From Streptomyces sp. SCL15-4 (GTDB lineage: Bacteria > Actinomycetota > Actinomycetes > Streptomycetales > Streptomycetaceae), in NCBI RefSeq assembly GCF_033366695.1, contig NZ_JAOBTQ010000001.1, positions 7,936,001 to 8,000,000 of the forward strand: a stretch of 64,000 nt of DNA, read 5' to 3'. The translations under genes were made by a program, and so were the position numbers. Positions 42,210-51,500 of this stretch are shown one piece after another. Positions within the stretch are counted from its first letter, which is position 1. Every line of letters starts with the position of its first letter. A model generated the notes under the pieces. It worked only from the letters and a program-made list of their open reading frames with translations, was not told the origin of the DNA and searched no databases.

Positions 42210-43498
42210 TCGGGGGTGCTCGTCGTGGTGCGGGGGGCGGGGAGGGCGGGGGCGCCGAAGGCGAGCAGAGCGGTGTCGTCGTCGAGGCCGTCGCCGAAGT
42301 CGTCCAGCAGGCCGGTGAGGGCCTCGATGACCGCGTGTGGTGGTCTGCCGGCATGGCCGGCGGCGAAGGCGAGCAGGCCGTCGTCGCCGTAGAGAGCGGT
42401 GCGGTCCGCGCCGGTACGGGCCTCGGTGAGGCCGTCGGTGTAGAGCAGCAGTGTGTCACCGGGGGCGAGGATGGTGGCGGCGGTGGTGAAGGGAGCCTCG
42501 GGCAGGATGCCGACGAGGAGACCGCCGGGAGTGGGCAGGTAGTCGGCCGTGCCGTCGCCGCGCAGCACGAGGACCGGCGGATGGCCGCCCGAGGCCAGGT
42601 GCACGGCTATCCGCCCGGTCGCCGGGTCGGCTTCCAGCGTGCCGAAGACGGCGGTGCAGTAGCGCGGGTCGCCGCTCGCGGCGTAGCGCTCGTGCAGCAC
42701 TTTGTTGAGCGTGGTCAGGGCGGACACCGGGTCGGGGTCGTGCAGCGCGGCGGCGCGCAGGGTGTAGCGGGTCAGCGAGGTGAGCGCGGCGGCCTCGGGG
42801 CCCTTGCCGCACACGTCGCCGAGGAAGAAGGCGAACCGTTTGCCGTCGACGGGGAAGACGTCGTAGAAGTCGCCGCCGAGCCGGTCCGGGGAGGCGGTGT
42901 GGTAATGGGCGGCCGTCTCCACTCCGGGGATCGAGGGCAGGATGTCGGGCAGCAGTGACTGCTGGAGCACGGCGAGGGCGTCCTGGAGCCGGGCGCGGTC
43001 GGCCTCCGCCTGCTTCTGTGCCGCCTCGGCCGCCCTCCGGCCGCGCAGGAGTTCCACCTCGTAGGCGCGGCGGTCGCGGGCGTCGAAGACGGTGGTGCGG
43101 ATCAGCAGGTGCTCGCCGGCGTCGGTCTCCTTGACGACGGAGGAGACCAGTACCGGTATCCGGCCGCCGTCGGCCTGTTTCATCTCCAGGGCTATGCCGC
43201 CGATCTCGCCCTGCATCCGCAGCAGCGGCGCGAAGTGTGTCTCGTGGTACAGCTTGCCGCCGACGGTCAGCAGGTCGGTGAACCGCATCCGGCCCACCAC
43301 CGCCGCCCGGTCCAGGCCGAGCCAGCCCAGCAAGGTGGCGTTGATCTTGGCAATGGTGCCGTCCATCAGCGTGGACAGGTATCCGCACGGCGCGGACTCG
43401 TACAGTTCTTCGGCGCTGTCCTCCAGCAACGCGGCGAACGCGGCGTCCGCGTCCCCGGCGCTGTGCGGGTCGGGCTGCCGTCCGGCACGGCACATCAT
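42206..43498 (-). CDS. rsbP: PAS-PP2C (SpoIIE-type) serine phosphatase, RsbP-like
   Basis: A 430-residue phosphatase. A PAS domain (about 25-145: YESAPCGYLSTLMDGTIAKINATLLGWLG) is followed by a short coiled coil rich in Ala, Glu and Lys (about 165-190) and a SpoIIE/PP2C domain (QQSLLPDILPSIPGVETAAHYH, GGDFYDVFPVDGKRFAFFLGDVCGKGPEAA, LASGGHPPVLVL, DTLLLYTDGLTEAR) with the metal-binding Asp residues. This is the B. subtilis RsbP layout. ATG at 43498 overlaps the hydrolase stop (ATGA). It should dephosphorylate the STAS partner encoded next when the PAS domain and the RsbQ-like hydrolase signal energy stress. Confidence 0.88.
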   Translation of the reverse strand: MMCRAGRQPDPHSAGDADAAFAALLEDSAEELYESAPCGYLSTLMDGTIAKINATLLGWLGLDRAAVVGRMRFTDLLTVGGKLYHETHFAPLLRMQGEIGGIALEMKQADGGRIPVLVSSVVKETDAGEHLLIRTTVFDARDRRAYEVELLRGRRAAEAAQKQAEADRARLQDALAVLQQSLLPDILPSIPGVETAAHYHTASPDRLGGDFYDVFPVDGKRFAFFLGDVCGKGPEAAALTSLTRYTLRAAALHDPDPVSALTTLNKVLHERYAASGDPRYCTAVFGTLEADPATGRIAVHLASGGHPPVLVLRGDGTADYLPTPGGLLVGILPEAPFTTAATILAPGDTLLLYTDGLTEARTGADRTALYGDDGLLAFAAGHAGRPPHAVIEALTGLLDDFGDGLDDDTALLAFGAPALPAPRTTTSTPE

Positions 43499-44298
43499 CG
43501 CAAGCTCACCAGGAACTCTATGATCGCCTCGTTGGTGGCCTCGGGCGCGGACAGGTGCGGGCAGTGCCCGGTCGCGTCGAGCGTGACCAGGCGCGAACCG
43601 GGAACCGTCCGGTGGACGAAGGCCCCGACCTCCCGGGGCGCGATGACGTCCTGGACGCACTCCAGCACCAGCGTCGGCACCCGGACACCCTTGAGGTCGT
43701 CCCGGGAATCGGACAGGAACGTGGTGCGGGCGAAGACGCGCGCCATGTCCGGGTCGGTGGCGCAGAAGCTGTTCTTCAGCTCCTCGCCGAGTTCGGGTCG
43801 CTCCGCGTTGCCCATGATCACCGGTGCCATCACCGCCGACCAGCCCAGATAGTTCGACTCCAGCGACTCCAGCAGCTCGTCGATGTCCTCGGAGCCGAAA
43901 CCGCCCCGATAGCCTTCGTCGTCGATGTACCGCGGTGACGGCGCGACCATCACCAGGGCACCGATCCGTTCCGGAGCCTTGGCGGTGGCCAGCACCCCGA
44001 TCATCGCGCTGACCGAATGCCCGACGAACACCGCGTCCCGCAGGTCCAGTGCCTCGCACACCTCGACCACGTCGAGGGCATACCCGTCCAGGGAGCCGTA
44101 CCGCTCCTTTGAGAACGCGGACGGGTCCGCGCGACCCGAGCCGACGTAGTCGAACAGCACGACCCGGTAGTCCCGCTCCAGCGCAGGCACCGTCAGCCGC
44201 CACATGTTCTGGTCACAGCCGAACCCATGGGCCAGCACCACGGTCCGTCCCCGGGGGTTGCCGGTGACGGTGACGTTGTTCCTGCGAGCGATGTCCAT
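43495..44298 (-). CDS. rsbQ: RsbQ-like alpha/beta hydrolase
   Basis: A 267-residue alpha/beta hydrolase closely resembling B. subtilis RsbQ: VVLAHGFGCDQNMWRLTVPA, VVLFDYVGSGRADPSAF, LDGYALDVVEVCEALDL and FCATDPDMARVFA all have near-identical RsbQ counterparts. Nucleophile S95 is in VFVGHSVSAMIG, the Asp in CVQDVIAP and the His in DATGHCPHLS. RsbQ makes or senses a hydrophobic ligand that activates the PAS phosphatase RsbP; the family also includes the KAI2/D14 receptors. It is the first gene of a three-gene overlapping operon. Confidence 0.88.
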   Translation of the reverse strand: MDIARRNNVTVTGNPRGRTVVLAHGFGCDQNMWRLTVPALERDYRVVLFDYVGSGRADPSAFSKERYGSLDGYALDVVEVCEALDLRDAVFVGHSVSAMIGVLATAKAPERIGALVMVAPSPRYIDDEGYRGGFGSEDIDELLESLESNYLGWSAVMAPVIMGNAERPELGEELKNSFCATDPDMARVFARTTFLSDSRDDLKGVRVPTLVLECVQDVIAPREVGAFVHRTVPGSRLVTLDATGHCPHLSAPEATNEAIIEFLVSLR

Positions 44299-44499
44299 CC
44301 TGCCAGTCTCGCAGGTGCCGCCGGCTATCCCGGCACGTCACCGGACCACCACGGTGAGCGAGCGCGCGCCTCCGGGCGGCGCACGGCCGGGCCGCGTGCG
44401 CACAGCCGTGCGCGAGGCGCCCGGAACCGACGCCTGACCTGCGAGGACCGGGGTATGCGCGAGAGCGGGTCGTCATCCCCCGAGCAGTAAGGAGTCACC

Positions 44500-44997
44500 G
44501 TGTCGTCCACCGACGTCGTCGAGCTCATCCTGAAGGACCACCGGCGCATGGAAGATCTCTTCCGCACCATGCGCAATGCCGAAGCCGACCGTGCCGCCGC
44601 CCTCGAAGAGTTCGCCCATCTGCTCGTCGCGCACGCCTCGGCCGAGGAGGACGAGGTCTATCCGGCCTTGCGGCGGTACAAGAACGTCGACGGCGAGGAC
44701 GTCGATCACAGCGTGCACGAGCACCAGGAGGCCAACGAGGCCCTGCTCGCCCTGCTCGAGGCCGGGGACCCCGGCTCCGACGAGTGGGACGAGAAGCTGG
44801 AGGAACTGGTCACGGCGGTCAATCACCACGCCGACGAGGAGGAGCGGACCCTGCTCAACGACGCGCGGGAGAATGTCGCCGACGAACGCCGCTCCCAGCT
44901 GGGCGAGGCGTTCCGCGAGGCACGCGCGAAGTACCTGGAGGACGGCTGCGGCGGCATCGAGAACGTGCGCAAGCTGGTGGCTTCCGGCAGCGAGTGA
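44500..44997 (+). CDS. Hemerythrin (HHE cation-binding) domain protein
   Basis: A 165-residue four-helix HHE protein, acidic and cytosolic. Metal-ligand candidates lie in ILKDHRRMEDLF, LLVAHASAEEDEVYPAL, SVHEHQEANEALL and VNHHADEEERTLL, which is the usual H-HxxxE-H-HxxxxE series for a diiron site. Such proteins bind O2 or NO or buffer iron. GTG at 44500 has AAGGAGTCACC before it. It stands alone and ends in a very strong hairpin, next to stress-signalling genes. Confidence 0.88.
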   Translation: MSSTDVVELILKDHRRMEDLFRTMRNAEADRAAALEEFAHLLVAHASAEEDEVYPALRRYKNVDGEDVDHSVHEHQEANEALLALLEAGDPGSDEWDEKLEELVTAVNHHADEEERTLLNDARENVADERRSQLGEAFREARAKYLEDGCGGIENVRKLVASGSE

Positions 44998-45006
44998 TCC
45001 TCCTCG

Positions 45007-45054
45007 GACAGCACTGCGCCGCCCGGGCCGTCGCCCGGGCGGCGCAGTGCTGTC
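45007..45054. terminator. Very strong hairpin terminator
   Basis: A perfect 22-bp stem with loop CGTC; the left arm runs from 45007 (GACAGCACTGCGCC...) and the right arm ends at 45054 (...GGCGCAGTGCTGTC). It lies 9 bases after the hemerythrin stop and just before the convergent PRC-barrel gene end. Confidence 0.9.
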
Positions 45055-45115
45055 GGGCGGCCTCCCCGCCGGCGCGGCCGCGGTCCCCGTCCGCCGGTGC
45101 CCTACGGCGACCGCG

Positions 45116-45547
45116 TCACGCGGTCTCGGCGCGTACGACGACCGCGTAGGAGCCGACGCCGAGGAGGCGGTCGCCCGAGATGTCACCGAGGGCGGTGTAC
45201 AGCGTGTGGATGCGACCGGTGGTGTTGTCGAAGGCGATGTCCTTGACCGTGCCGTGCTCGCTGCCGTGCTCCGTCAGGACCCGGCGCCCCAGGGCCTCTT
45301 GATGAGCGGGGAGGCTGCCGTGCCCGACATCGGTGGCGGTGCGGGAACGCACGATGACGGCGTCCCGTCCCACCGCCTCGATCGCGTGCCAGGCGATGGT
45401 CGCGAGGTGTTTCGGGGCTCCGGAGAGGCGCAGGCAGGCGATGCTCCCGGCGTGTGCGTCGATGGTCAGGCTCTCCACTCGCCCCAGCGGTTCGGCCTCG
45501 TCGGCGGTGATCACCGGAAGGCCCTGGGCCTGGGTGAACAGCATCAT
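45116..45547 (-). CDS. PRC-barrel domain protein
   Basis: A 143-residue protein with two PRC-barrel-like halves: ADEAEPLGRVESLTIDAHAGSIACLRLSG and GRRVLTEHGSEHGTVKDIAFDNTTGRIHTLYT. PRC barrels bind other proteins or nucleic acids (RimM, photosynthetic reaction centre H subunit). No other domain is present. It overlaps the larger PRC protein gene by 4 bases and is the last gene of a small operon, so the two PRC proteins probably act together, perhaps at the membrane through the 48-aa protein encoded first. Confidence 0.82.
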   Translation of the reverse strand: MMLFTQAQGLPVITADEAEPLGRVESLTIDAHAGSIACLRLSGAPKHLATIAWHAIEAVGRDAVIVRSRTATDVGHGSLPAHQEALGRRVLTEHGSEHGTVKDIAFDNTTGRIHTLYTALGDISGDRLLGVGSYAVVVRAETA

Positions 45548-46149
45548 GCCGGGCCTCCTGCGTCGATCGTGGGACTGTCCGGGTACGACTGCGCGGTGTG
45601 CGCGCGGAACGCCTCGACCTGGGCGCTGAAGCTCGGCAGGTCGTCGGCGACGAAATGCCGGGCGTGCGCGGGGATCACCAGCGCCCGCCCGGAGACGGCC
45701 AGCGTCTCGCCGCGCGGGATGAACACCTTGCGCTGGTGGCGGTCCGCGGTTTCGTCGGCGGCGATCTCGAAGCCGGCCACGCGTCCGCCGACACCGGCCT
45801 CGATCACGACATCGAGGACCCGGCCGATCTCCGTGCCCTGGTCGGTGAGCACGGGCGCGCCGATGACCTGGCCGTGTCCGGCTTCACCGGCCCCCGCGAC
45901 CAGGTCCCGTTTCTCCAGCGCCGTCTCACCGGGGATCATCACGGCGGACGGACCGATGGCGTGCACTCCGGAGAAGGGCAGACTCTCCTTCAGCGGTCCG
46001 GCCAGCAGCCCGCGCCCGCTCAGCGTGAAGCCGGTGATCCGGCCCGCGCGGGCGTCGAAGAGGGTGTCCCTGACCTGCGCGACGGCCTCACCGCCCAGCG
46101 TCACCACCACCCGCTTGGTCAGCTCGGAAGCGAGCACGAGGGCGATCAC
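45544..46149 (-). CDS. PRC-barrel domain protein (two-repeat)
   Basis: A 201-residue protein. ELTKRVVVTLGGEAVAQVRDTLFDARAGRITGFTLSG and GAPVLTDQGTEIGRVLDVVIEAGVGGRVAGFEIA are two PRC-barrel repeats. The C-terminus RHFVADDLPSFSAQVEAFRAHTAQSY is helical. GTG at 46149 overlaps the stop of a 48-residue membrane protein (GTGA). It has no enzyme motif and its role is unknown. Confidence 0.82.
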   Translation of the reverse strand: MIALVLASELTKRVVVTLGGEAVAQVRDTLFDARAGRITGFTLSGRGLLAGPLKESLPFSGVHAIGPSAVMIPGETALEKRDLVAGAGEAGHGQVIGAPVLTDQGTEIGRVLDVVIEAGVGGRVAGFEIAADETADRHQRKVFIPRGETLAVSGRALVIPAHARHFVADDLPSFSAQVEAFRAHTAQSYPDSPTIDAGGPA

Positions 46150-46292
46150 CGCAAACCCTCCCGGTCGGCCGTACGGCTCGAGCGCACCGCGATCACCGTT
46201 CCGCTACGGCGCTTGGCCTGAACCACCACGGCCGCGGCGATGAGCAACCCCACCACCGCGACCGACAAGACCACCCAGCCCCACCACACCAT
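46146..46292 (-). CDS. Small single-span membrane protein (48 aa)
   Basis: Frame with ATG at 46292-46290 and TGA at 46148-46146. The product begins MVWWGWVVLSVAVVGLLIAA, continues AVVVQAKRRSGTVIAVR and ends DREGLR: one transmembrane helix with a basic cytoplasmic tail. GAGGAGG lies about seven bases upstream of the ATG, and the stop overlaps the GTG of the PRC-barrel gene, so the frame is very likely real. It may anchor the PRC proteins at the membrane. Confidence 0.8.
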   Translation of the reverse strand: MVWWGWVVLSVAVVGLLIAAAVVVQAKRRSGTVIAVRSSRTADREGLR

Positions 46293-46469
46293 CACCGACC
46301 TCCTCGGCTCCGTCCTCGTCTCCAGCCGTCGTACTGTCCGGCGGTCCCCGGGCTATCCGGTTGCCCGCCGCGTGGGCTCGCACTCCTTCCGTGTCACGGG
46401 TGGCCGGAACCGGCGGAGGCCCTGGCAGACCGGTTGTGCCGGGACATCCGAAAAGAGGAATCGATTATT

Positions 46470-46490
46470 CCAGTATCTCGGGGATACCGG
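46470..46490. promoter_or_regulatory. Operator-like inverted repeat upstream of lipoprotein gene
   Basis: CCAGTATC and GATACCGG (7 of 8 complementary) separated by 5 bases, about 80 bases before the lipoprotein start, in an AT-richer patch (46455-46480). It could overlap the promoter. Confidence 0.45.
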
Positions 46491-46568
46491 AGTGCCACGC
46501 GGCCGACACGAGACGGGAGGGTGGCGGCCGCACCACAAGAACGGCAGCTTTTCCTGGAAGGGTTCTTT

Positions 46569-47306
46569 ATGTCTGTGAGTCGCACGTTAGCCGTGTCCGT
46601 GATCTGCGCGACCGCCGCCGTGGGCATCGCGGGCTGCTCCGACGACGCCTCGTCGGACCAGCCGTTCCAGGGACAGAGCGCGGACCAGGTGGCCGCCAAG
46701 GCGGTGACCGCCACCCGGAACGCCACCTCGCTGCGCATGGCCGGAAAGGTCTCCGCGCAAGGACAGCCGCTGACGGTCGACTTCCACGTCGACACCCAGA
46801 AGAACTGCAAGGGCAGGATGGCGATGGAAAGCGGTTCGGCCGACATCGTCCACACCGGCCAGACGACCTACGTCAAAGGCGACAAGAAGTTCTGGGCCGG
46901 CGCCGCACAGGACTCGTCAGGCGGACGGAAGCAGGCCGAGGCGCTCGGCGGCCGTTGGGTGAAGGTGCCGGTGGGCGATTCCCGTACGACGGGACTGTGC
47001 GACAAGCAGGGTTTCCTGGCCGACCTGGACAGCGACAAGTCCGAGCGCAAGGGAATGAAGAAGGGCGACGTCACCACGGTGGACGGCCGGAAGGCGATCG
47101 CGCTGAAGAAAAAGAAGGGGAGCGGCGAAACCATCGTCATGTACGTCGCCACCGAGGGAAAGCCGTACATTCTCAAGGTGGACCAGTCGGGCGGAAAGAG
47201 CCCGGGCACCGTCGTCTTCTCGGACTACGGAAAGCCGGTCAAGGCGACGCCTCCGCCGGCCGACAAGGTCATCGACGGCACCAAGGCGGGCAAGACGGCT
47301 TCCTGA
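46569..47306 (+). CDS. Lipoprotein, LppX/LprG-like
   Basis: A 245-residue lipoprotein. The signal ends in the lipobox VGIAGCSDD. The mature domain, ADQVAAKAVTATRNATSLRMAGKVS, GQPLTVDFHVDTQKNCKGRMAM, VHTGQTTYVKGDKKFW and EGKPYILKVDQSGG, resembles the LppX/LprG/LolA-like fold that binds lipids at the outer side of the membrane. The Lys-rich 40 residues in the middle (GMKKGDVTTVDGRKAIALKK) are notable. ATG at 46569 has GGAAGGG upstream. It is monocistronic and followed by a hairpin. Confidence 0.8.
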   Translation: MSVSRTLAVSVICATAAVGIAGCSDDASSDQPFQGQSADQVAAKAVTATRNATSLRMAGKVSAQGQPLTVDFHVDTQKNCKGRMAMESGSADIVHTGQTTYVKGDKKFWAGAAQDSSGGRKQAEALGGRWVKVPVGDSRTTGLCDKQGFLADLDSDKSERKGMKKGDVTTVDGRKAIALKKKKGSGETIVMYVATEGKPYILKVDQSGGKSPGTVVFSDYGKPVKATPPPADKVIDGTKAGKTAS

Positions 47307-47656
47307 GCGTTCCCCGCGCGTGACTCCCACCGGACGCGGGTCCCGGGCTGAACGAGCCGCCCGGGACGGACGGATCTCCCGGTGCTCGTCGAACCGGCCG
47401 CGCGCCGCCGTCCGTCCGGCCGGTCCTCCGCCGGACGGCTCCGGGTCCAGTGTGAAGAGACGGTGAATTCATCGCGGGCCAGGGCGAGTTGGCGGGAGCC
47501 GGCCGCCCGGGCGCGCGGCCGGCACCCTTCCCCGGTGAGCGGGCCGCGCCATCGGGACGGGTGTTACGCAGTGGTACGGTCTCTTCCGCATGCCGTATGA
47601 CGCGCACGCGACACGCTCGCACACATCGCGGCCGGGCCGCGCGTTAGGGTGCGCGC
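47307..47656. other. Intergenic region with terminator
   Basis: About 350 bases. The first part holds a clear hairpin (listed separately). The rest is GC-rich, with a short lower-GC patch (47560-47600) that may be the promoter of the SDR/KS operon. No gene seen. Confidence 0.4.
47340..47367 (+). terminator. Hairpin terminator after lipoprotein
   Basis: GTCCCGGGC and GCCCGGGAC form a perfect 9-bp stem with a 10-base loop, 33 bases after the lipoprotein stop. Confidence 0.7.
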
Positions 47657-48598
47657 GTGAATCTTCAAGTTGTCATCGGATCAGGGCCCGCCGGGGCCGC
47701 CACCGCGCGGCTGCTGGCCGAACAGGGCCACCGCGTACGGGTCATCACCCGATCGGGCCGCGCCCCCGAGCCCGGCATCGAGCACCTCGCGCTGGACGCC
47801 GCGGACCCGGAGGCGCTCACCGAGGCCGTCCGCGGCGCGACCGCCGTCTACGGCTGTGCCGCACCCCCTTACCACCGCTGGACGACCGACTGGCCACCGC
47901 TCGCGGCCTCGCTGCACGCGGCGGCCGAGGCGACCGGCGCCGTTCTGGTCATGCTGGGCAACCTCTACGGATACGGACCGGTGGACGGACCGCTCACCGA
48001 GGACCTGTCGCTCGCGGCGACCGGACCCAAGGGCCGGGCGCGGGCCGCCGTCTGGGAGCGGACCCGGGAACTGGCCGGACAGGGACGGATCAAGGCGGTC
48101 GAGGTGCGGGCCTCGGACTTCTTCGGGCCCGGCGTGACCGACGGCGGGCACCTGGCCGCACGGGTCATGCCGCGGTTGCTGCGCGGCAAGCCGGTCTCCG
48201 CGCTCGGTGATCCCGACGCCCCGCACAGCTGGACCTACCTCCCCGACGTGGCCCGGACGCTGGCCGAGGTCGCAAGTGAGGAACGCGCCTGGGGCAGGGC
48301 CTGGCACGTCCCGACCGCACCACCGGCCTCCGTCCGCCAGATGGTGGACCGGCTCGCCGCCGAGGCGGGCACCGGACCGGTCGCGGTCCGCGGACTGCCG
48401 CCGGCCGTCCTGGGCATCGCGTCGCTCTTCTCGCCGCTCCTGCGCGAACTGAAGGAGATCCGCTACCAGTTCGACCGGCCCTTCACCGTCGACTCCAGCG
48501 CCTACGAGGCCGCGTTCTCCGTGCGGGCCACCCCGGTCGAGGAGCAGGTCGAGGCGACCGTGGACTGGTGGCGCGCCAGACAGGGTGAGGAGCAGTGA
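47657..48598 (+). CDS. Extended SDR (NAD-dependent epimerase/reductase-like)
   Basis: A 313-residue Rossmann protein. VVIGSGPAGAATARLLAEQGH is the dinucleotide-binding loop (GxGxxG-type). MLGNLYGYG supplies a Tyr, although the usual YxxxK is not obvious; HSWTYLPDVARTLAEV and AWHVPTA are extended-SDR (DUF1731/epimerase) blocks. It should reduce or oxidise a hydroxyl or keto group. GTGA overlap ties it to the KS-ACP-aminotransferase fusion that follows, so it may reduce the keto amine that protein makes. Confidence 0.85.
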   Translation: MNLQVVIGSGPAGAATARLLAEQGHRVRVITRSGRAPEPGIEHLALDAADPEALTEAVRGATAVYGCAAPPYHRWTTDWPPLAASLHAAAEATGAVLVMLGNLYGYGPVDGPLTEDLSLAATGPKGRARAAVWERTRELAGQGRIKAVEVRASDFFGPGVTDGGHLAARVMPRLLRGKPVSALGDPDAPHSWTYLPDVARTLAEVASEERAWGRAWHVPTAPPASVRQMVDRLAAEAGTGPVAVRGLPPAVLGIASLFSPLLRELKEIRYQFDRPFTVDSSAYEAAFSVRATPVEEQVEATVDWWRARQGEEQ

Positions 48599-51500
48599 GA
48601 GCGGAAACGATGCACTCTGCACCGAGTGGGTCCGCGCGCCGGGACGACATCGCGATCGTGGGCATGGCCTGCCGGTTCCCCGGGGCGCGGAACCTCAACG
48701 AGTACTGGCGGCTGCTGACCGGTCCGCGGCCGCAGTTCACCCGCATACCGGACGAGCGGTGGCGGGCCGCCGCCTTCCTCAGCGACTCCCTCCGGGACGC
48801 CTCCGCCGCCTACACCGACATCATGGCGATGCTGCCGGACGTGGGCCACTTCGACGCGGCCCACTACGGCATCCCGCCGCGCCGGGCCCGGGCGATGGAC
48901 CCGCAGCACCGGCTGCTGATCGACCTCGCCCGCGAGGCGATCCAGGACGCGGGCTGGGAGGCCGAGGGCTTCGACCGCGAGGAGACCTCGGTGATCACCT
49001 CCCTCACCGAGAGCGGATACCGCGAGATCAGCACGCTGCCGATACGGATGCGCCAGCTGGCCGGCGGCGAGTTCGGGGCCGGGGCGGCCGGTTCCGGCGA
49101 GCTGGAGATGGTGCGCGCGGTCGACCGGCTGAACGGGACGTCGGTGGCCGGGCTGCTGCTCAACATGGGCCCGAACACCGTCAGTTCCGTCTTCGACCTG
49201 CACGGGGAGAGCTACGCGCTGGACGCGGCCTGCTCCGGCGGCCTCATGGCGGTGGCCAACGCCGTGCACGCGCTGCGGGCCGGCCGCACCCGTATCGCTC
49301 TCGCCGGTGGCGCCCAACTGGCCCTGACACCGGATCTGTTGGTCGGACTGTGCCGGATCGGAGCCATCTCGCGCAGCGGCCGGTGCCTGCCGTTCGGCGC
49401 GGAGGCCGACGGCTTCGTCCTCGGCGAGGGCGCCGCCCTCCTGGTGCTGCGGCCCCTGGCCGACGCACTGGCGGCCGGGGACCGGGTCTACGCGGTGATC
49501 CGCGGCGTGGGCTCGGCCAACGACGGGACCGTGCACGGCGGCATGCAGCCGCAGGCCGCCGGCCAGCTGCGCGCACTGCGCCGGGCCTACCGCGACGCCG
49601 GCCTGACCCCGGACGCGGTGGGCTACCTGGAGGCGCACGGCACGGCGACCGCGGTCGGGGATCCGGTGGAGATCGAGGCCCTGCGCGAGCTGCGCGGGGA
49701 CGGCGGTTCGCACGCCTACCTCGGAGCGGTGAAGGCCGTGGTCGGGCACTCGCTCGGCGCCGCCGGCCTGGCGGGGCTCATGAAGGCCGCCTTGGCCGTG
49801 CACCACGGGATCGTCCCGCCGCAGCCCGCGTTCGGCCTGGCCGACTCCGCCGGACTCGACGCCGCGCGCCTGACCGTCCCGACCGAGCCGGTGCCGTGGC
49901 CGGATTCCGGGCAGCCGCGCCGGGCGGGGGTGAGCGCCTTCGGGTTCGGCGGCACCGGTGTCCACCTCGTGCTGGAGGAATCCGCCACGCGGCCGGACCG
50001 CCCGGTATCCGGGACGGGCCCGCACCTGCTCGTGCTCAGCGCGCGCGACCGGTCGGGACTGGCCCGGCACGCGCGCGAGCTGGCCCACGTCGTCGCCGCC
50101 GGCGAACCGCCGCCGGCCCAGGTGGCCGACACCCTGGCCCGCCGTACGCTCCTCGCCGAACGGCTGGCCGTGGTGGCGGAGGACGCCGCCGACGCCGTCG
50201 CCAGGCTGACCGAGGCGGCCGAGGCGGTGGCGGCGGGCCGTACGGGAGACATCGGGCCCGGGCAATGGGCCGGCACCGTGCCGCCCGACGCACCGGCCGA
50301 TGCCGCCGGGCCGGTGCCGGTGCGGCTGCCTGGCGAGACACGCACGGCCGAGCTGCTGCGGCTCGCACGGCACGCGGTCACCGGCCGGGGGCTGCGTCCC
50401 GCCGGCGAGCGCCTGCCGCCGCTGACTTTGCCGCCGAGCCCGCTGGCCCCGCGCCGGCACTGGGTGGTGGACGACTCGGCCCGCGAGACCGTGCCGGTGG
50501 ACCGGGCCCACGCGGCGGCCGAGGCGGAGGAGGCGGTGGTGCCCGCACCGGCAACGTCCGCCGTCTCCGCCGTCGTACGCGAGGAGGTGTCGCGGATCGG
50601 GGTCTTCCCGCCCCGTGACGTCCACGAACGGATGGCGCTCGTCGCCGACCTGGGCTTCGACTCGCTGATGCTGGAGGAACTCGAGGTGAGCATCGGCAAC
50701 CGGCTGCCGGGCTTCCGCACCGAGGAGATGTACGAGCCGACGCTCACCGTCGCCCGGCTGATCGAACTGGCCGCCGCGCATCCCGTCGCGGAGCCGGTCC
50801 GGGAGGGCCCGGCGCCGCAGCCGTTCCCGCACCGCCAGGAGGAGCCCCGGTGGGACACCGAGGCCTCCCGCGTCGACGACTTCCCCGAGGTGCGGCGCTT
50901 CGAGGAACGCTTCGACGCGATCACGGGAAGCGGCGCCGACTACCCCTACTTCCGTGTCCACCAGGGCAACATCCGCGACACGACCGTGGTCGGCGACCGG
51001 TCGTACCTGTCCTTCGGCAGCTACAACTATCTGGGCCTCTCCGGACACCCGGCGGTCAACGAGGCGGCGCGCCGCGCGGTGGACCGGTACGGGACCTCGG
51101 TCTCCGCCAGCCGCGTGCTCTCCGGCGAACGCGAACTGACCGTGCGGCTGGAACGCGCGCTGGCCGATTTCCTCGGCGTCGAGGACTGCGTGGCCCTGGT
51201 GAGCGGTCATGCCACCAACGTCACCGCGATCGGGCACCTCGTCGGCCGGGACGACCTCGTCCTGCACGACGCGCTCGCCCACGACAGCATCCTCCAGGGC
51301 TGCGCGCTGTCCGGGGCGGCGCGACGCCCCTTCGCCCACAACGACGTCGGCCGGCTGGAACACCTGCTGCGGGCCAACCGGTCCCGATTCCGGCGGGTGT
51401 TGATAGCCGTCGAGGGCGCCTACAGCATGGACGGCGACCTCGTCGACCTGCCGGCCCTGATCGAGCTGAAGAAGCGGTACGGCGCCCTGCTGATGGTCGA

